Assembly: GCF_037935975.1 (NCBI RefSeq)
Contig: NZ_CP149817.1
Span: 3,410,001 to 3,474,000, forward strand
Direction of reading: 5' to 3'
DNA: 64,000 bases
DNA from: Teredinibacter turnerae
Lineage (GTDB): Bacteria; Pseudomonadota; Gammaproteobacteria; Pseudomonadales; Cellvibrionaceae
The position numbers and the translations under genes are program-made. Shown here one piece after another: positions 10,686 through 20,646 of this stretch (position 1 is the first letter of the stretch; the number at the start of each line of letters is the position of its first letter). The notes under the pieces are model-generated. The model saw only the letters and a program-made list of their open reading frames with translations. It had not been told where the DNA came from and ran no database searches.

Positions 10686-11303
10686 TTATAACTCCAAATC
10701 CCGAATACTGGCGTTGATAAACGCCTGCTTGAGATCGTCATACGTGTGCACCGCTGGGAATTGAGGGAATTCGTCAATCACGTTTTGCGGCGCACTAAAC
10801 AGAATACCCGCATCGGCTTCTGCCAGCATCGTTGTGTCGTTGTAGGAGTCGCCAGCCGCAATGGTGCGGTAGTAGATACTCTTAAACGCACAAATCGCCT
10901 GGCGCTTGGGGTTGGCCTGTCGCAAGTTATAATCGACGACCTTACCGGTGCTATCGACAGTTAACTTATGGCATAGCAACGTGGGGTAACCCAGTTGCGC
11001 CATGAGCGGACCCGCGAACTCGTAGAAAGTGTCTGACAGAATCACCACCTGAAAGCGTGCGCGCAACCAATCGAGAAATTCTGCGGCACCCGGCAACGGG
11101 TTGAGAGTGGAGATCACGTCCTGAATTTCGTTCAGGCCCAGCCCCGCTTTATCTAACTCCTGTAGCCGCATGGTCATCAGTTCATCGTAGTCAGGGATAT
11201 CGCGGGTGGTCGCTTTAAGAGCGTCGATGCCGGTCTTCTCAGCAAAGGCAATCCAGATTTCAGGGATAAGGACTCCCTCAAGGTCAAGACACGCTAGTTC
11301 CAC
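10686..11303 (-). CDS. thrH: ThrH phosphoserine/homoserine phosphotransferase
   Basis: HAD-superfamily enzyme of 205 residues. In Pseudomonas, ThrH dephosphorylates phosphoserine and can transfer the phosphate to homoserine, linking serine and threonine synthesis. Motif I is ACLDLEGVLIPE, where ThrH has D-x-E rather than D-x-D. Motif II is ILSDTFYEF, and motif IV is AAGDSYNDTTML. The start is a GTG at 11303 with AAGGAG 6-7 nt upstream; no in-frame ATG gives a complete motif I. It is the first gene of a two-gene unit with the Rieske protein. Confidence 0.92.
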   Translation of the reverse strand: MELACLDLEGVLIPEIWIAFAEKTGIDALKATTRDIPDYDELMTMRLQELDKAGLGLNEIQDVISTLNPLPGAAEFLDWLRARFQVVILSDTFYEFAGPLMAQLGYPTLLCHKLTVDSTGKVVDYNLRQANPKRQAICAFKSIYYRTIAAGDSYNDTTMLAEADAGILFSAPQNVIDEFPQFPAVHTYDDLKQAFINASIRDLEL

Positions 11304-11376
11304 ACTTCACTCCTTCTATAAGGCTATTTTCATTATAAAATTAAGGCGGCAAATCTACAGGCTAAACTGCGCAACT

Positions 11377-11402
11377 GTCCAGCAAAACGGTCCAGCAAAA
11401 CG
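11377..11402. repeat. 13-bp perfect tandem duplication
   Basis: The sequence GTCCAGCAAAACG occurs twice head-to-tail in the 300-bp gap between the divergent thrH and cysH genes. It is non-coding as far as I can tell. The rest of this gap (11304-11602) shows no RNA gene. It must contain the cysH promoter, but I see no convincing -35/-10 pair. Confidence 0.7.
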
Positions 11403-11602
11403 AAGGCTTCATGCCAGACAGCCCCTTTGGTAGCACTTGATCCACCCATCACCTCCACACGCATACTATTCGGATTGTTATCAAAGCCTCGAATTCGATA
11501 AGCAGGCGTTATAAGCTTAGCGTCGCTCAGTATTTTTAAACCCCTCAAGGCTCTGGTATTCTTGCGCGCCTTACGCTGACAACACCACATATTGGTTGAT
11601 TT

Positions 11603-12313
11603 ATGAACGACACCATTAATCTCGTAGACTTGGACAGCAACCTGCAAGCCGCATCGCCACAGGAAATCCTGGCGCACGCACTGGCAGAACACGACAATAT
11701 CGCCATTTCGTTTAGCGGTGCAGAAGACGTCGTACTTGTCGACATGGCCAGCCGTATAAAACCGGGCGTACAGGTATTCTGTTTGGATACAGGCCGCTTG
11801 CATGCCGCAACCTATGAGTTTATCGACAAAGTACGTCAGCACTATGAGGTTGATCTACAAATCTTGTTTCCCGACGCCACCGCCGTTCAACAACTCGTGA
11901 ACGAAAAAGGGTTGTTCAGCTTCTATCAGGACACACATAAAGAGTGTTGCGCTATTCGCAAAGTTGGACCACTGCGTAAAAAGCTACTAACCCTGGATGC
12001 CTGGATTACTGGGCAACGCAAGGACCAGAGCCCAGGCACGCGGGCGAACATTCCGGTTGTGCAGCATGATCGCGCTTTCTCCCGCCCTGAAGAAGTGCTT
12101 GTCAAATATAATCCCCTGGTAAACTGGACGTCAGCCCAAGTGTGGGACTACATCCGCAGCAATAACGTGCCCTACAACAAGTTGCACGACCAGGGCTTTA
12201 TTTCCATCGGATGCGAACCGTGCACCCGGCCCACGGGCCCTGGCCAACACGAGCGCGAGGGTCGCTGGTGGTGGGAAGAAGAAACCAAGAAAGAGTGCGG
12301 CCTGCACCGCTAA
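11603..12313 (+). CDS. cysH: Assimilatory adenylyl-sulfate reductase, [4Fe-4S] type CysH
   Basis: Reduces activated sulfate to sulfite in cysteine biosynthesis. The 236-residue protein carries the paired cysteines of iron-sulfur APS reductases, [13 protein letters not shown] and GCEPCTRP, plus the C-terminal ECGLH with the catalytic cysteine. Enterobacterial PAPS reductases lack the CC/CxxC pairs, so the substrate is probably adenylyl sulfate. The ATP-PPase-like [10 protein letters not shown] forms the nucleotide loop. The neighbouring cysB regulator and TSUP exporter form a sulfur-metabolism cluster. Expression probably depends on CysB. Confidence 0.95.
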   Translation: MNDTINLVDLDSNLQAASPQEILAHALAEHDNIAISFSGAEDVVLVDMASRIKPGVQVFCLDTGRLHAATYEFIDKVRQHYEVDLQILFPDATAVQQLVNEKGLFSFYQDTHKECCAIRKVGPLRKKLLTLDAWITGQRKDQSPGTRANIPVVQHDRAFSRPEEVLVKYNPLVNWTSAQVWDYIRSNNVPYNKLHDQGFISIGCEPCTRPTGPGQHEREGRWWWEEETKKECGLHR

Positions 12314-12372
12314 GGTTGCAATCCACCCGGATCGCCCCGATAACGGGCTTAACAATTAAACGGGATACGATT

Positions 12373-12708
12373 ATGAAAATTACTCTGGTAAAAAAAATTC
12401 TCGCTGATGGCTCGCCGTGCAAAAAATGTGGTGATGTGCTGGAAAAGCTTGAATCGTCAGGGCAGATTGCTCAGATCGATACAATCCTCACTGCCGACGA
12501 GCGTGATCCTGAAAGCGACGGTATGGTGTTAGCCAAAAAGCTCGATGTCGACCGCGCCCCCTTTTTTGTGGTGGAGAAAGACGGTGCCGCACCACTGGTC
12601 TATACCGTGTATATGAAGTTCGTGAAAGAAGTGTTAAACCAAAAAACTGAAGAGAAAGACGAACTGAAAGAAATCATGGAAAACAACGACGACCTGGATT
12701 TTCTATAA
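12373..12708 (+). CDS. Small thioredoxin-fold-like protein with a CxxC motif
   Basis: A 111-residue cytoplasmic protein beginning MKITLVKKILADGSPCKKC. The C-x-x-C sits where thioredoxin-fold proteins have their active site. It is followed by a helix (DVLEKLESSG), an I-x-x-I-D-T-I strand and RAPFFVVEKDG, where the Ala-Pro corresponds to the cis-proline position. The C-terminal tail is acidic (EIMENNDDLDFL). It lies 59 bp after cysH and before a terminator, so it is probably in the cysH transcript. A role as reductant for CysH is an inference from position and motif only; I do not recognise a named family. Confidence 0.75.
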   Translation: MKITLVKKILADGSPCKKCGDVLEKLESSGQIAQIDTILTADERDPESDGMVLAKKLDVDRAPFFVVEKDGAAPLVYTVYMKFVKEVLNQKTEEKDELKEIMENNDDLDFL

Positions 12709-12751
12709 ACAAGTTAATCAGTTTATAGAGCTGAGCGACAAACTAGCTTAG

Positions 12752-12785
12752 CAAAAAAAAAGCCGGGAAATCCCCGGCTTTTTTG
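12752..12785. terminator. Bidirectional intrinsic terminator
   Basis: The stem AGCCGGG (12761-12767) pairs with CCCGGCT (12773-12779) across a 5-nt loop. An A-run lies before it and a T-run after it, so it can end transcription from the cysH side and from cysB on the other strand. Confidence 0.9.
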
Positions 12786-12809
12786 TTATTCACTTAATCA
12801 GAGTTGAAG

Positions 12810-13979
<1,170 letters not shown>

Positions 13980-14765
13980 ATGGATTTAATTTTCTACATC
14001 TTCGCCGGCGCTGGTGTGGGTCTGGCTGTTGGCCTAACTGGTGTAGGCGGCGGCTCACTCATGACGCCGATCCTGATTCTCTCAGGCGTTCCTCAGAAGA
14101 TCGCCATTGGGACGGATCTCCTGTACGCCGCTGTTACCAAAACCGGCGCAATGCATGCTCATCACCGTCAGGGCACAGTGCGCTGGAAGCTGGTGTTGAC
14201 ACTCGCATCGGGAAGCATTCCCGCCTCTCTCATAACCACCCTTACCCTGCGCTATCTCATACCGGAATCATTTGACTACGGCCCGTTTCTAACGCACAGC
14301 CTGGGCTTTATGTTGATTATGACGTCAGCAGTGGTGTTCTTTAAAAAGCGTATACAGGGCACTGGCGAAGAACCTCACACATGGTTTCATCGCCAAAGCA
14401 CACTCGTCACCTTTGCCAGTGGTGTTTTATTGGGAATTTTTGTCACGCTGTCTTCTGTTGGGGCGGGCGCGTTTTGCGCTGCATTATTATTGCTGTTGTA
14501 TCCCCGGCTCCCAGCCCTACAGGTGGTTGGTACCGACATCGCTCATGCGGTCCCACTGACCCTGATTGCGGGTCTGGGGCACCTCTGGAATGACAATGTG
14601 GATTTCAACCTGTTGTTTGGGTTGCTGCTGGGCTCGGTGCCAGCGGTGCACCTGGGTGCGAAGTTGGCAGCGAAAATTCCAAATACCGTGTTACAACCAA
14701 TCTTAGCTGTGATTTTGCTGGTTATCGGTATTAAGTTCGCTTTTTTCCCCATTGGTGCTCACTAA
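13980..14765 (+). CDS. TSUP-family (TauE/SafE) anion permease
   Basis: Integral membrane protein of 261 residues with about eight hydrophobic segments. It shows the family's repeated glycine-rich motifs, GLTGVGGGSLMTPILI near the N-terminus and LSSVGAGAFCAALLL in the second half. The family transports sulfite, sulfonates or other sulfur anions. The cysB/cysH neighbourhood supports sulfite or sulfate as cargo. Its 3' end overlaps the convergent 5'-nucleotidase gene by 63 bp. Confidence 0.88.
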   Translation: MDLIFYIFAGAGVGLAVGLTGVGGGSLMTPILILSGVPQKIAIGTDLLYAAVTKTGAMHAHHRQGTVRWKLVLTLASGSIPASLITTLTLRYLIPESFDYGPFLTHSLGFMLIMTSAVVFFKKRIQGTGEEPHTWFHRQSTLVTFASGVLLGIFVTLSSVGAGAFCAALLLLLYPRLPALQVVGTDIAHAVPLTLIAGLGHLWNDNVDFNLLFGLLLGSVPAVHLGAKLAAKIPNTVLQPILAVILLVIGIKFAFFPIGAH

Positions 14766-15665
14766 CGCGGGCCGGTTCGCAATTCCATGCGGGACATGAC
14801 CGGTAGCGACATGGCCGCTGGCGGATTCACAATTGATCTGTTGGTCATCGAAGAAAACATCGGCGCCATACGCTTTCAGGAACGCCCCCTTACTCAGGCC
14901 ACCCAAAAACAGTGACTCATCGATTCGAATATTCCAGGCGCGCAGTGTGCGTATAACCCGCTCATGTGCTGGGGCAGATCTGGCGGTCACTAACGCCGTT
15001 CTGATTGGGCACTCCTGTCCATTAAATTCATCCTGGAGCCCGTGGAGCGCGGCCAGAAACGATTTAAACGGGCCACCACTCAGCGGTGTCTTCGCCGCGT
15101 CGCGCTCACTCTGTGCGAACGCAGCCAAACCCTGCGCTTTGTATACCTGCTCTGCTTCATCCGAAAATATAACCGCATCGCCATCGAAGGCAAACCGCAA
15201 CTGTTCGTTACCAGACACGGGTTTGGAGGTCGTCACCAGGGTCGCTGCGGCAACGCCGTGCTCAAGCGCGTGAGCTACGTCGTCGGCGTCGGTAGAGAGA
15301 AAAAGATGCGCGTTAAATGGCAGGATATAACGGTAAGGGCTGGAGCCGCCTGTGAACGCGGCACGGGTGATGTCTAATCCATAATGGTTAATCGAGTTGA
15401 ACACCCGCAAGCCGGTATCCGCACTGTTGCGTGATAAAAGTATCACTTCCACTCGCTGAGCGTCCAAACGTTCATTAATCCGAAGAAACTTTTGCACCAT
15501 ACCAAAAGCTTCCCCTGGCGCGAGGATGTTGTCTTCGTTCGCTATCTGATATTCGGAGTACGCCTGTAAGCCCTCTGACTCGAAAACCTGATGGCTTTCA
15601 GCAAGATCAAACAACGCGCGGGAAGAGATCGCAATAACAAGTTTTTGAGGGCTGGGCGTCTGCAT
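14703..15665 (-). CDS. Cytosolic 5'-nucleotidase (NT5C1-like family)
   Basis: A 320-residue protein of the bacterial 5'-nucleotidase family related to vertebrate cytosolic NT5C1. Recognisable parts are KLVIAISSRALFDLAES (an atypical N-terminal strand in place of a standard HAD D-x-D), VILLSRNSADTGLRVFNSI, ITRAAFTGGSSPYRYI, and VFFDDQQ near the end. It dephosphorylates nucleoside monophosphates by family assignment. The last 21 codons overlap the convergent TSUP gene and run through a low-complexity tail. An earlier functional end cannot be excluded, but the frame stays open to 14703. Confidence 0.82.
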   Translation of the reverse strand: MQTPSPQKLVIAISSRALFDLAESHQVFESEGLQAYSEYQIANEDNILAPGEAFGMVQKFLRINERLDAQRVEVILLSRNSADTGLRVFNSINHYGLDITRAAFTGGSSPYRYILPFNAHLFLSTDADDVAHALEHGVAAATLVTTSKPVSGNEQLRFAFDGDAVIFSDEAEQVYKAQGLAAFAQSERDAAKTPLSGGPFKSFLAALHGLQDEFNGQECPIRTALVTARSAPAHERVIRTLRAWNIRIDESLFLGGLSKGAFLKAYGADVFFDDQQINCESASGHVATGHVPHGIANRPALVSTNGEKSELNTDNQQNHS

Positions 15666-15885
15666 AAGGAAAATATGTTGCTGCGGCTATGGCAAATGTT
15701 GTGATTTCTAGGGCCTGTTTAAGAACACCTAAATAGCCGACGAGTTCCAATATTTAGAACACACCACCGAAATATGGCGAGTAAACGAGGTTTGCATCCG
15801 CTGAACAGGCTGAGTTCTCGCCGGAACTATCCGCCCGTAGCAGCAGAATGTCAAACAAGCGGCGCAGGATTCACTCCAGGCCCCG

Positions 15886-17217
15886 TTATTTCGAGGGTTT
15901 ACCGTAATATTCGCGCGTGAGCCGCGCCACGAGACCCGACAATAATATCAATGCAATAAGGTTCGGAATTGCCATAAGGCCATTGAGAATATCCGCGAGA
16001 ATCCACACGACCTTTAGACTTAAAAACACCCCGGCCGGAATCGCGAGTACCCAAAGCACGCGAAATGGCGTTATGGCTTTGGAGCCAAACAAAAATTCCA
16101 CGCATCGCTCACCATAGTAGCTCCACCCCAAAATTGTGGTGAACGCAAATACCACGAGGGCGAGCGAGACAATTTTGTCACCATAGGGTAACACGCTGTC
16201 AAACGCCGCCTGACTCATCGCCGCACCGCTCGCTTCTCCAGCCCAGGCACCAGACACGATGATCGCCAGACCGGTTATTGAGCACACAAGGATAGTGTCG
16301 ATGAAAGTGCCAAGCATGGCGACAGTACCCTGCCGTACCGGGTTGTCTGTCGCTGCCGCGGCGTGGGCCATTGGTGCGCTGCCCAAACCCGCTTCGTTAG
16401 AAAACACCCCGCGCGCGATACCCATTTGTATTGCCAGCGCAACGGCCGCACCTGCAAACCCGCCCTGCGCCGCCACTGGGGTGAAGGCACTTTTCAAAAT
16501 CAAGCTCACCGCTTCAGGGACCAGCGCAATATTAACCACCACGACAATTAAACCAGCAGTAACATAACTGATCGCCATCACCGGCACCAAGTGCTTCGCC
16601 ACATCCGCGACGCGCTGCACGCCTCCCAACAGCACCACCCCTACCAGCACCACTAGCGCACCAGCAGTCATCCAACGCGCTAAACCAAACGAATTCTGCA
16701 GGGCGTCAGCAACGGAGTTAGCCTGTACCATATTGCCAATACCAAACCCCGCACAAGCGCCAAAGATCGCAAATAAAATTGCCAGGGGTGCCCACCGTTG
16801 TCCTAAGCCCTTGCGGATATAATACATGGGCCCACCCACGTGATTTCCGGTAATGCTTTTCTCCCTGAAGTGCACCGCGCAAACTGCTTCAGCGTACTTG
16901 GTAGCCATGCCTAACAGTGCGCTACACCACATCCAAAAGAGCGCACCCGGCCCACCCAGTCCGATCGCAGTCGCAACCCCCACAATATTTCCGGTACCAA
17001 TGGTGGCCGATAAAGACAACATCAACGCATTAAATGGTGCAATGGTGCCCTCGCCTACGGCTTGCCTTCCAGACAACAGCTGTTTAAACGCGTAGGGGAT
17101 TTTTCGCAACGATATAAAACGTATCCGTAAAGTGAGCAGAAGCCCGACACCGAGGATCAGCCCCAACATCAGTGGCCCCCAAACCACCGATGAAATCGTA
17201 TTTAACAAATCGGTCAT
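15886..17217 (-). CDS. AGCS-family sodium:amino-acid (alanine/glycine) symporter
   Basis: A 443-residue inner-membrane carrier with about 10-11 hydrophobic helices. Family landmarks are the GEGTIAPFNALMLSLSATIG start of the pore region, GTGNIVGVATAIGLGGPGA, VGGPMYYIRKGLG, and GVFSNEAGLGSAPMAHAAA. Members import alanine or glycine with Na+. Its ATG directly follows the stop of the PLP-enzyme gene, with GGAGG inside that gene's last codons, so the two are translationally coupled. The pairing suggests uptake and deamination of a small D- or L-amino acid. Confidence 0.93.
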   Translation of the reverse strand: MTDLLNTISSVVWGPLMLGLILGVGLLLTLRIRFISLRKIPYAFKQLLSGRQAVGEGTIAPFNALMLSLSATIGTGNIVGVATAIGLGGPGALFWMWCSALLGMATKYAEAVCAVHFREKSITGNHVGGPMYYIRKGLGQRWAPLAILFAIFGACAGFGIGNMVQANSVADALQNSFGLARWMTAGALVVLVGVVLLGGVQRVADVAKHLVPVMAISYVTAGLIVVVVNIALVPEAVSLILKSAFTPVAAQGGFAGAAVALAIQMGIARGVFSNEAGLGSAPMAHAAAATDNPVRQGTVAMLGTFIDTILVCSITGLAIIVSGAWAGEASGAAMSQAAFDSVLPYGDKIVSLALVVFAFTTILGWSYYGERCVEFLFGSKAITPFRVLWVLAIPAGVFLSLKVVWILADILNGLMAIPNLIALILLSGLVARLTREYYGKPSK

Positions 17218-18264
17218 TTATTCCTCCGGCCAAGTGCAAACGCGCGCGCGATTATTAAAATGTACTCTTTGTGGGAAAAGCCCATACACGCCCCCCGTGT
17301 GCACAAAAACAATATTTTTCACGCTCTGGTAATTCCCGCGTTTTATATCTTCGATCATTCCATGAAATGCCTTCCCCGTGTAAACAGGGTCGAGCAATAT
17401 CCCTTCCAATTCCGCCGCAAGCGTCATTGATTCGTAAAGCGCTGGGTAGCCACGGGCATACCCCGGCCCAATGTAATCTTCCGAGGTGTGAACAGATAGT
17501 TTGGAAGCAATATTCCCCGCAACCGAACGACCAAGCAACGGGCTATAGCGTTGTTGCCAGTGAGCAACATCCGTCAGCACTTTCTGCTGGAAATAACTTG
17601 CAGAATCGCAGACAGCATAGGCTTGTACACGAGTGTGCCTATTGAGCAGATGCCAGCCCAAGGTCAGCCCGGCTTGAGTGCCGCCAGATCCTGTTGCACA
17701 AACAATTACCTCAGGCGTAAATCCTTCGGTTTGGGTTTGTTCATACAATTCCTCGCTGGCAGTGATATAGCCCCACAACCCAACACCGTTGCTCGCGCCC
17801 ATAGGGATAAAATATGGAACTTGCCCTTGGCTTTTATAATGCGCGAGCCAGTGATCACGAATTTGATCGAAATGCGGAACAAACTGGCTACCGTCGTACA
17901 CGGTAATTTCCGCCCCAGCCAGGTTATCCAGCAACAAATTACCGTCATTGTCCCTTTCCATTGGCCCGCGCAAGATTAAGTGGCAATCAAGCCCGAGCCT
18001 GGCAGCCGCTAAAGCGGTTGCACGGCAGTGGTTGGACTGCACTCCGCCACAAGTCAACAACGTATCTGCGCCGGATTGCACTGCATCCGCCAGTACATAT
18101 TCCAACTTACGCACCTTATTCCCGGATAATGCCAGCTCCGTCAATTCATCCTGCTTGAGCCATATTCTCGGGCCACCAAGCTGTTCCGATAACCTGTCCA
18201 AAGGCCGAAGTGGTGTGGGTAAGTTAGCAAGTGAAATTTTTTCGGGACGTGGAATAGAAGTCAT
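17218..18264 (-). CDS. D-cysteine desulfhydrase / ACC deaminase-family PLP enzyme
   Basis: Fold-type II PLP enzyme of 348 residues. The start is the ATG at 18264, which has TAAGGG upstream; a longer frame to 18342 has no ribosome-binding site. LSGNKVRKLEYVL contains the PLP lysine, GGVQSNHCRATALAAARLG the substrate/PLP-contact region, and ATGSGGTQAGL the phosphate-binding glycine loop. The family covers D-cysteine desulfhydrase (DcyD) and 1-aminocyclopropane-1-carboxylate deaminase. The sequence looks nearer DcyD, but I cannot settle the substrate by eye. It is co-transcribed with the downstream AGCS symporter. Confidence 0.87.
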   Translation of the reverse strand: MTSIPRPEKISLANLPTPLRPLDRLSEQLGGPRIWLKQDELTELALSGNKVRKLEYVLADAVQSGADTLLTCGGVQSNHCRATALAAARLGLDCHLILRGPMERDNDGNLLLDNLAGAEITVYDGSQFVPHFDQIRDHWLAHYKSQGQVPYFIPMGASNGVGLWGYITASEELYEQTQTEGFTPEVIVCATGSGGTQAGLTLGWHLLNRHTRVQAYAVCDSASYFQQKVLTDVAHWQQRYSPLLGRSVAGNIASKLSVHTSEDYIGPGYARGYPALYESMTLAAELEGILLDPVYTGKAFHGMIEDIKRGNYQSVKNIVFVHTGGVYGLFPQRVHFNNRARVCTWPEE

Positions 18265-18648
18265 AACACCCTTACTGCGCTGTAGGTCAGATGGAGGAAG
18301 AGAGTAATACAGCAACGCGCGCGGGCGCAAACAATGGATCACTCACAACCGGGAAATAACGAGAAAATTTGCACAGGCCAGAGAAAGCGCGCGCTAACTG
18401 CACATCAGAGGTCCGCATGACCAAATTTAGTGCTAGCAATCAGCTAGAAACAGCAAGGAGGCAGAGCTCAGCAACGGATCGACAACCGCAGCAAGCGCAT
18501 GTCCGAAGTGGCTTTTCAGAGTACCGCTGGTAGTAATCAACAGTTGGTATTGAGAAAACAGCGACTGTGGGACAGTCGGTAGCAGGGACCTGTGCAGGAA
18601 AGCTGGGGAAGAGCGGCTCCAGTAGACACCGGAGCCTTGTCTGGGCGA
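18265..18648. other. 384-bp intergenic region, no gene seen
   Basis: No convincing reading frame or RNA gene. A GGCTCC/GGAGCC dyad at about 18615-18637 lies just downstream of yajC on its strand and could help end that transcript, but it lacks a T-run. The promoter of the PLP-enzyme/symporter operon must lie near 18280-18360; I see no clear hexamers. Confidence 0.5.
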
Positions 18649-18984
18649 CTAGATCGACTTAATCGTACCTTTAGGGAGCACCGCATGTACGGCGACTTTC
18701 TGGAACTTAAGGTCAACATTTTGAGCAACATTCAGGGTCACGTAGCCTTCGTCCACTTCGATAATTTTGCCAAGCATGCCGCTCGTCATTACAACTTCGT
18801 CACCTTTGCTCAGCGCATCTACCAGAGATTGATGCTCTTTTTGTCGCTTGCGTTGCGGGCGAATAATGATGAAGTACATGAACAAAAAAAGACCGACCAG
18901 CATCACGATCTGCATAATCCCGCCGTTGGGAGAACCGGCAGCGTCGGTGGACTGAGCCATGGCATCGGCAATGAAAAAACCCAT
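18649..18984 (-). CDS. yajC: YajC-like preprotein translocase accessory subunit
   Basis: A 111-residue single-span membrane protein. An N-terminal hydrophobic helix (IMQIVMLVGLFLFMYFIII) is followed by the hallmark RPQRKRQKEH, then a small cytoplasmic domain with DALSKGDEVVMTSGMLGKI. YajC associates with SecDF and the Sec translocon. In most proteobacteria yajC sits between tgt and secD. Here it stands alone, with an AraC regulator upstream and an unrelated operon downstream, so it may be a displaced or second copy. Confidence 0.92.
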   Translation of the reverse strand: MGFFIADAMAQSTDAAGSPNGGIMQIVMLVGLFLFMYFIIIRPQRKRQKEHQSLVDALSKGDEVVMTSGMLGKIIEVDEGYVTLNVAQNVDLKFQKVAVHAVLPKGTIKSI

Positions 18985-19181
18985 GTGTTTACTAACCTCT
19001 TGTTGAGTAGAATTTCCCGCGTTCGGGAAAAGGTGGAATAGAGATTATCCCGATTAAAGCCGGACAAGATACAAGAGACGACGAAAGAGTCAAGAGCCTA
19101 ACGACGAGAGAGTCGCAAGCAGTGGCGGCGGGAGGATAAATGAAAGAGCAGCGGCACTACCGATCCGCTGCCCCAATTTAC

Positions 19182-20183
19182 TTATACGTAGTCACGGAAC
19201 AACTTGCGAAAGGTACTGGGCGATAACCCGGTCCAACGCTTAAATGCATTTGTAAAACTGGTTCTGTCTGAGAAGTCTAGCGATGCAGATATACTATCAA
19301 TACTCAAATGTTGCTTGATGAGATAATCAATAGAATGATGAAACCGCACCTGATCGCGGAGATCGGCGAAGCTGACGTCCATCTGCTGCAAGCGACGTTG
19401 AAGCGTACGCTTAGATAGATTCAACTCTTCAGCCACGTGACCAATACTTAACGGTGCGTGCCCGATTCGCCTTTGGAGAACCTCAACAACTCTCGCTGGT
19501 ACACCGAAAACCTCAGGCAAACGTGCTTGCTCCAGGTATTCATCCAGGGTTTTAACGGAACCAAGTGCAAACATTGCCTGATCGGTAAGTTTGCGTTGAG
19601 CTTGTGCTAGTTGCTGGTCAGTCATACAGGCCACTCCTTCTTCCAATAGCTCTATGAAAGCTACGTCCTCGGTACTGTAGTCCTGCTCCCGGCTCCGACT
19701 AGAGATAAAACTCATCACCGAATTGCCGGCATTCCTGGAACGTACAACAGTACCCAAGTACGCACCCACTCGAGTATTATTATACGCCATAGACAATGAA
19801 TGCACATCTTTATCCTGCACTTTTCCGTGCGAACAGGTCGCATTTTTTGTTATGACCTCCTCGCATAATGTGCCATTTAGCGATAAGTGTTTGCCGACGA
19901 AGAATTCCTCATCGGCTCCAGCGCTCGCAACTACGTCATAAACTTGGGTTGATAAAGGCCGACTAACAATAGCCAGATCCGCGCCGATTTTTTTCAAACC
20001 AGCAGCCAGTAACATCTTAAGTCCCTGATTTATAGATTCAAAATTCCCAGAATTTGAAACAACTCTATAGAGATAGGTAACCCTCTGCACTGGGTCTTCC
20101 ATCGAGTAATCATCCAAATTCAGCGGTACTTCGGGCACTTCTTGATGAAAACTGTCATTCGCAAAAAGTTTCAATTTTCTCAC
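19182..20183 (-). CDS. AraC-family regulator with an N-terminal GAF-like sensor domain
   Basis: A 333-residue transcription regulator. Residues about 35-195 look like a GAF-type domain (NQGLKMLLAAGLKKIGADLAI, then AYNNTRVGAYLGTVV). The C-terminal 100 residues are the two AraC helix-turn-helix motifs: HVAEELNLSKRTLQRRLQQM and ISASLDFSDRTSFTNAFKRW, ending TGLSPSTFRKLF. It opens at a GTG at 20183. A TTG at 20174 preceded by GGAAGGTGAG has better spacing and is an alternative. The signal and targets are unknown. Confidence 0.85.
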   Translation of the reverse strand: MRKLKLFANDSFHQEVPEVPLNLDDYSMEDPVQRVTYLYRVVSNSGNFESINQGLKMLLAAGLKKIGADLAIVSRPLSTQVYDVVASAGADEEFFVGKHLSLNGTLCEEVITKNATCSHGKVQDKDVHSLSMAYNNTRVGAYLGTVVRSRNAGNSVMSFISSRSREQDYSTEDVAFIELLEEGVACMTDQQLAQAQRKLTDQAMFALGSVKTLDEYLEQARLPEVFGVPARVVEVLQRRIGHAPLSIGHVAEELNLSKRTLQRRLQQMDVSFADLRDQVRFHHSIDYLIKQHLSIDSISASLDFSDRTSFTNAFKRWTGLSPSTFRKLFRDYV

Positions 20184-20646
20184 CTTCCGCCGAAATACTT
20201 CAGCTTTATAATAAATTGTTATTAATGGTACTACTGTGTCTCACGATTTTTATAGGTATAAACTATTGTTTTAAGGCCAGATATGCCAGTCTCAAATGCG
20301 CCACCCTGTAGTTTAAGATGACATTAATTTTAGTAAGCCTATCATTTACATGTTAACTTTCAGGATGAATTAAAAACAACACACCAATCCGACTTTTAAC
20401 GATTCGTTAACAATTTTCTTTCGTTAAAACAAGGAGTTAGTGGCGACAGGTCGCTAGACAGGGGGGCCGAACCGTTAACAAATTCACACTTTGAATGCAG
20501 AAACTAGTTCGTTGTTATAAGGAGGGACAACAACTAAAGTTTTAGATATAGCGCCTATTCATGAGAAAGTACTATTAGAAGGCAAGAGCACCTCGCGATT
20601 GGTCAAACGCGCCCACTCGCCAAGGTGCTGAAGATCGGTTGATAGC
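20184..20646. other. 463-bp A/T-rich intergenic region
   Basis: No supported gene. The half next to the AraC gene is A/T-rich and probably contains that gene's promoter. Around 20587-20629 there is a dyad AGCACCT/AGGTGCT with a 29-nt interior, just downstream of bcp on the minus strand, which may act as a weak terminator. A GGAGGG at about 20520 is not followed by an open frame of useful length. Confidence 0.45.

Noticed and set aside
18265-18648. Glycine-type riboswitch before the lyase/symporter operon
   Set aside because: AGCS symporter genes are sometimes controlled by glycine riboswitches, but I could not find the conserved paired aptamer core in this gap.
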